Positions 13,363 to 16,418 of a stretch of DNA of 16,418 nt are shown here, piece by piece (positions within the stretch are counted from its first letter, which is position 1; each line of letters opens with the position of its first letter). The stretch is from positions 1 through 16,418 of the forward strand of contig JAHHSB010000014.1 of the NCBI GenBank assembly GCA_020025415.1. The letters are read 5' to 3'. The notes below the pieces were generated by a model. The model was given only the letters and a program-made list of their open reading frames with translations. It was not told the DNA's origin and ran no database searches. Origin of the DNA: Oscillibacter sp. (GTDB lineage Bacteria; Bacillota; Clostridia; Oscillospirales; Oscillospiraceae). The translations under genes and the position numbers were made by a program.

Positions 13363-14469
13363 ATGATCCAACCTGCCGAAGCAAAAGAACGGTACGGCTT
13401 CCGGGATGCCAGCGATCGTGAAGACATCCTGACCATGAGCCTTCTCAATTCTGTTCAGGCAGTGCAGAAAAGCAAAACCGTCCGGGTCGCGGAACGTCTG
13501 ATGCCATTCATCATCCTGGGGTTATGTATTGCCGTGGGAATTTACTCCTACCACAACGGCCTCCAGATCACTACGCTGGCGCTGCCCATCTGTATGCTGA
13601 TGGTCTACATCCCCCAAATCAAGGACACCCTGACCCATAAGAAAGAGGCAGCCACCATCGCCCACGACGCCGACGTTCTGGGCACCCACTTCCTGGTGGG
13701 CTACGCCACCTGTCTGGAGCGGCGTGAAAAATCCGTTCTGGGCGGCGCGGTGTACAGCATGAAGGTCCGGCTGCAAAATGGGGAAGAGCTGGATGACGTT
13801 CTGCTGGTGCGGGACTTTTACCAGCGGATCCAAGTGGGGCAGAAGCTGTTCGTATCCATGGCGGACTCTCCCAAGGCTCAGCAGCTGATCGGAATCGTCC
13901 CCGCCTACTACGATACCAAGGTCCTGAAAGAAAAGGGGAGAAACGAGCAGGCCGAGCGGCCTGACAGCCGCAAGCTCCGCCGGATCACCGATCAGGAGCG
14001 GCAGGACTGCGCCGGGTACTACGGGTCCATGCGCCGGGGCATGCTGATAGAGCAGCAGAAAAACCGCTCGCTGTTCTTCCTTCTGCCCGCCGCCGTGCTG
14101 GCGGTGATTTCCTTCCCCTTGGATAAGCCCGTGCTGATGAGTTTGGGCCTGCTCCTTCTGGCCGGCTTCATCTTCACCTTTGTAGCGGATTACATGGAGC
14201 TCAACTCCACCCTCAAAAGCCTGCGCAGCGATCAGGAGCTGTTTGTTCTGGACACGCAGGTCTCTGCCAAGCCCATTCTGGAAAGCAAGCAGCTGCGCAA
14301 CAAAGCCAAGACCCAGGCCATCGACTTCCGGGACGGAAACGGGAAACTGGTCCATCGCTCCACCCGTATCGAGGATTGGAAAAACCTGAACATCGGGGAC
14401 CGGGTGCTGCTGGTCTACATGGGCAAGAAACAGCCCCTGGCCTGCAGAAAGCCGGACCTGGCCCAGTAA
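13363..14469 (+). CDS. four-TM membrane protein with internal duplication, unknown function
   Basis: I do not recognise a named family for this 368-residue protein. A soluble N-terminus of about 45 residues is followed by two close membrane segments (about 47-62 and 68-84). Next come a beta-rich soluble part (about 110-183), a charged linker (185-215), two more membrane segments (about 236-253 and 256-277) and a second beta-rich part (about 292-356). The two soluble parts share a pattern: a stretch with NGE or NGK, then DFYQRIQVGQKLFVSM in the first and DWKNLNIGDRVLLVYM in the second. This suggests a duplicated hairpin-plus-beta-domain unit, loosely like NfeD or DUF3592-type proteins. The start has GAGGAA 8 nt upstream. 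It is a single-gene unit with its own promoter and terminator. No link to the CoA genes is evident. Confidence 0.8.
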   Translation: MIQPAEAKERYGFRDASDREDILTMSLLNSVQAVQKSKTVRVAERLMPFIILGLCIAVGIYSYHNGLQITTLALPICMLMVYIPQIKDTLTHKKEAATIAHDADVLGTHFLVGYATCLERREKSVLGGAVYSMKVRLQNGEELDDVLLVRDFYQRIQVGQKLFVSMADSPKAQQLIGIVPAYYDTKVLKEKGRNEQAERPDSRKLRRITDQERQDCAGYYGSMRRGMLIEQQKNRSLFFLLPAAVLAVISFPLDKPVLMSLGLLLLAGFIFTFVADYMELNSTLKSLRSDQELFVLDTQVSAKPILESKQLRNKAKTQAIDFRDGNGKLVHRSTRIEDWKNLNIGDRVLLVYMGKKQPLACRKPDLAQ

Positions 14470-14484
14470 TCAAGCCATTATTTT

Positions 14485-14524
14485 AAAGAACTCCGCAAGG
14501 TCTGAAGCCTTGCGGAGTTCTTTT
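14485..14524 (+). terminator. strong intrinsic terminator, probably bidirectional
   Basis: A perfect 16-bp stem (14485-14500 with 14508-14523) has a 7-nt loop and ends in TTTT. It lies 15 nt after the membrane-protein stop. On the minus strand the same stem is followed by TTCTTTAAAAT-type sequence, so it can also end the converging permease transcript. Confidence 0.92.
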
Positions 14525-14527
14525 GCA

Positions 14528-14560
14528 GACACCCGCGCCGCTCCGGGCAACGCGGGTGTC
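14528..14560. repeat. second hairpin between convergent genes
   Basis: GACACCCGCG (14528-14537) and CGCGGGTGTC (14551-14560) form a perfect 10-bp stem with a 13-nt loop. It has no T-tract. It lies about 40 nt past the permease stop and may act with the adjacent terminator to stop the minus-strand transcript. Confidence 0.6.
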
Positions 14561-14601
14561 CCACATTTTAAAACATACGCTCTGGCTCAGAAGCAATTCG
14601 A

Positions 14602-15888
14602 TTACATGTAACCAAACACGCCGCACAGGGCCAGCAGAACCACCATGGTGATGATGGGGATCAGCACGGTGTTCATGAACACGGGGAAGTAAGCTTCCTT
14701 GTGGGTGTTCTTGGTGTAGGTCAGCACGGAGCAAACCAGGCCGTTCTGAGGCAGGGAGTCCAGAGTCAGGCAGGCCAGGGCAGAGCAGCGGGCCAACGCA
14801 TCCAGGTTGACGCCCATGGGAACGAAGTACTCCTCGATGATGGGCAGAGCGATACCCTGACCACCGGAACCGGAGCCGCAGACACCGGCCAGGACAGCCA
14901 CAGCGATAACGGACAGCACCAGGGGGTTGCCGTTCATGCCGCGGAGCAGGTCAATGCAGGTCTGGAAGGCGGGCAGCGTCTGGACGACGGTACCGAAGCC
15001 CGTGATGGCAGCCGTGTTGAACAGGGAGTTCACACCGCCCATAGCACCATCCTGCAGGGTCTTCCAGAAGTTCTTCTTGTCCAAATTGGGCCAGAAGCAG
15101 ACGATGCAGACCAGCACGCCCACGAACAGAGACACGGCACCGCTGAGCTTCACCACGTTCATCAGAACCAGCAGGACCACCATGGGAACCAGGGAGACGA
15201 TGACGTTGGGGAGCTTCCGCTCAGTGCCCTCGGAAGTACCGACCTCGTCGTGACGCTCGAAGTGCATGCCCTTGGCCTTGGCATGCTTCACAGCCCAGAA
15301 GCAGTAAATGAACACCAGCACCATTTCGAAGATACCAGCGATCCAGCCGGGACCCGCGCAGGCAGCATAGTCAACGCCCAGATAGTCGCAGGGCACCATG
15401 TTCTGTACGGAGGGAGAGCCGGGCAGCATGCCGGAAGCAGTGCCGGCACCGGCGAAATACAGACCGGGAATCAGGGTGCAGGTGATGTCAGCCTTCTTGA
15501 ACATAGAGAGCATCAGGGGATACATGGCGAAGAAGCACACGAACACGGAGACGCCGCCCAGGGACAGAATGAAGCCGACAATGATGATGGAAGGAACGAT
15601 GGCCTTCTCACCCAGCTTATTGATGATCGCACCAGCGATCGCATCGGCAGCGCCGGTCACACCGAACATATTGCCGAACATAGCGCCCAGGACGAAGATC
15701 CAGAACTGGTTCTGGAAATAGCCGCCCAGGCCCGCAATGTAATCGCCGGTCATACCGTCGATCACATTCATGCCCGCAGTAGCCAGCAGGAAGATACTGG
15801 CCATGACTGCGGTGAAGAAGATCGGGACTCCTCTAAACACCAGCACCATCACAATGGCGATGCCCAGGAGCAGGAATAACAAGCCCAT
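14602..15888 (-). CDS. GntP-family permease (organic acid/proton symporter)
   Basis: A 428-residue, very hydrophobic protein with about 12 membrane segments. Motifs of the GntP (gluconate/proton symporter) group are FAGAGTASGMLPGSPSVQN in the first half, and GSGSGGQGIALPII followed later by DSLPQNGLVCSVL in the second half. A charged cytosolic loop (about residues 185-210) divides the halves. Relatives carry gluconate, D-serine, 3-hydroxybutyrate and other hydroxyacids, so an organic hydroxyacid substrate is plausible but unproven. I chose the ATG at 15888 because AAGGAGG lies 8 nt upstream. The frame stays open to 15969, but those residues precede the ribosome site and look non-coding. A perfect promoter lies 326 nt upstream, leaving an unusually long leader. 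It might supply the acid used by the ligase and dehydratase. Confidence 0.85.
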   Translation of the reverse strand: MGLLFLLLGIAIVMVLVFRGVPIFFTAVMASIFLLATAGMNVIDGMTGDYIAGLGGYFQNQFWIFVLGAMFGNMFGVTGAADAIAGAIINKLGEKAIVPSIIIVGFILSLGGVSVFVCFFAMYPLMLSMFKKADITCTLIPGLYFAGAGTASGMLPGSPSVQNMVPCDYLGVDYAACAGPGWIAGIFEMVLVFIYCFWAVKHAKAKGMHFERHDEVGTSEGTERKLPNVIVSLVPMVVLLVLMNVVKLSGAVSLFVGVLVCIVCFWPNLDKKNFWKTLQDGAMGGVNSLFNTAAITGFGTVVQTLPAFQTCIDLLRGMNGNPLVLSVIAVAVLAGVCGSGSGGQGIALPIIEEYFVPMGVNLDALARCSALACLTLDSLPQNGLVCSVLTYTKNTHKEAYFPVFMNTVLIPIITMVVLLALCGVFGYM

Positions 15889-16214
15889 GTATGTAACCTC
15901 CTTAATCATAACTGAAACTCGAATCGTTACAGTTCTGCCGCTTAATTCCTCCCGCCCGGAAGGTGACATCCCGGAGATATCGTTCGCGGCTATTTTGAAT
16001 TTCCCGGGTAAAGCCGGAAAAGTTCAAACAGAATTTCTGTCGGCCACCGCCGACAACCGGGGATACGCAGAAGGGCCCTCGCAGCCCCCAAACCTCCTTT
16101 TCTCTTTCAGCTTCCGGGAACAGGTGTGTCTGAAATTTGACATTCTTTCTGGCGCTTCCTGTCAATTTTCTCTGATCTGCACCGGTTTTTGCCATATAAA
16201 GAAGCTTTGTGTTG
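15889..16214 (-). other. long structured leader of the permease gene
   Basis: The predicted transcript has about 326 nt before the permease ATG. On the minus strand it holds a TTTCC...GGAAA stem (16020-16000), a TGTCGGC-GGTG-GCCGACA stem (16055-16038) and an overlapping ACAGAA-A-TTCTGT palindrome (16042-16030 region) that would compete with it. No T-box sequence and no riboswitch class that I know is present. A 97-codon open frame runs from an ATG at 16195 to a stop at 15902, which overlaps the permease ribosome site, but it has no ribosome site of its own. Confidence 0.45.
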
Positions 16215-16220
16215 TTTATA

Positions 16221-16249
16221 ATTATACAATCTTGCCAAAACAGTGTCAA
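16221..16249 (-). promoter_or_regulatory. consensus sigma-A promoter of the permease gene
   Basis: On the minus strand, TTGACA (16249-16244), a 17-nt spacer and TATAAT (16226-16221) match the consensus at all twelve positions. The predicted start is near 16214. It is the second perfect promoter in the window, after that of the dehydratase operon. Confidence 0.88.
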
Positions 16250-16308
16250 TGCGGCTTCCCTCGGCGCTCTGCCGAAAAAGCTTTTAGCTTTTTGTTTGAG
16301 ACGTAGAA

Positions 16309-16324
16309 TGTCAAATTGTTGACA
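16309..16324. promoter_or_regulatory. Rex-like inverted repeat upstream of the permease promoter
   Basis: TGTCAA-ATTG-TTGACA is a perfect 6-bp inverted repeat with a 4-nt centre, about 60 bp upstream of the permease -35 box. Its layout resembles the NADH sensor Rex site (TTGTTAA-N4-TTAACAA), with C/G in place of T/A at one position of each arm. The match is partial and the binding protein is not known. Confidence 0.4.
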
Positions 16325-16418
16325 ACTTTTTTGCGCACTTTTGTACACTTTTGCTCTTTTGTCTAAATTTTGTCAATTTTCACCGTTCTCTTTTAGGAAC
16401 CGTATATTTTCAAATAGC

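Noticed and set aside
13072..13371. 99-codon minus-strand open frame between the crotonase and membrane-protein genes
   Set aside because: It overlaps a good promoter and inverted repeats, and its translation has no recognisable pattern.
14701..15879. 392-codon plus-strand open frame opposite the permease
   Set aside because: Translation is His/Gln/Asp/Gly-rich without any domain, while the minus frame is a typical polytopic membrane protein.
15902..16195. 97-codon open frame in the permease leader
   Set aside because: It starts right after the promoter and its stop overlaps the permease ribosome site, but it has no ribosome site of its own. Its basic, patternless translation does not look like a protein. 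I keep it only as a note on the leader.
15889..16214. T-box or known riboswitch in the permease leader
   Set aside because: The leader has purine-rich and hairpin sequences, but no AGGGTGG-type T-box core and no consensus of a riboswitch class I know.

Overview
The window looks like a piece of a GC-rich clostridial chromosome, most like gut Oscillospiraceae relatives such as Flavonifractor, Intestinimonas or Oscillibacter. The evidence is GC-rich third positions, strong AGGAGG-type ribosome binding sites, sigma-A-type promoters, many short intrinsic terminators, and an oxygen-sensitive 2-hydroxyacyl-CoA dehydratase beside an ETF with a ferredoxin domain. The family-level placement is an inference. 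No rRNA, tRNA, CRISPR array, IS element or phage gene was seen.

Layout. (1) 1-1701, minus strand: a MoxR-type AAA+ ATPase followed after 1 nt by a CoxE-like VWA protein that is cut by the left edge. (2) 1847-3040, minus: a fold-type I PLP aminotransferase with its own promoter and terminator. (3) 3299-6481, minus: an activator - dehydratase alpha - dehydratase beta operon of the 2-hydroxyacyl-CoA dehydratase family. (4) 6482-6770: a divergent control region with a perfect-consensus promoter leftward, a 17-bp palindrome at its start point, a second inverted repeat, and a rightward promoter. (5) 6771-9919, plus: acyl-CoA dehydrogenase, etfB and etfA (with two extra [4Fe-4S] motifs), closed by a terminator. 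Next comes an AMP-forming acyl-CoA ligase (10009-11619) with its own strong terminator. (6) 11768-13068, minus: a crotonase-type enoyl-CoA hydratase and a MaoC-type hydratase. (7) 13363-14469, plus: an unrecognised four-TM membrane protein built as an internal duplication. (8) 14602-15888, minus: a GntP-family permease with a perfect-consensus promoter and a leader of about 325 nt. The last 200 bases are AT-rich regulatory DNA.

How the genes fit together. The core resembles the reductive Stickland-type modules of Clostridioides difficile (had genes plus acdB-etfBA), Clostridium sporogenes (fld genes plus acdA-etfBA) and the acrylate pathway. An acid is activated to its CoA ester, a 2-hydroxyacyl-CoA is dehydrated to a 2-enoyl-CoA, and this is reduced by an acyl-CoA dehydrogenase/ETF pair that may bifurcate electrons to ferredoxin. 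Three things differ from the textbook loci. The two halves are divergent. An AMP-forming ligase stands where a CoA-transferase is usual. No 2-hydroxyacid dehydrogenase is present, although an aminotransferase and a GntP-type organic acid permease lie nearby. The substrate cannot be read from the sequence. Lactate, branched-chain or aromatic 2-hydroxyacids, or an imported hydroxyacid are all possible.
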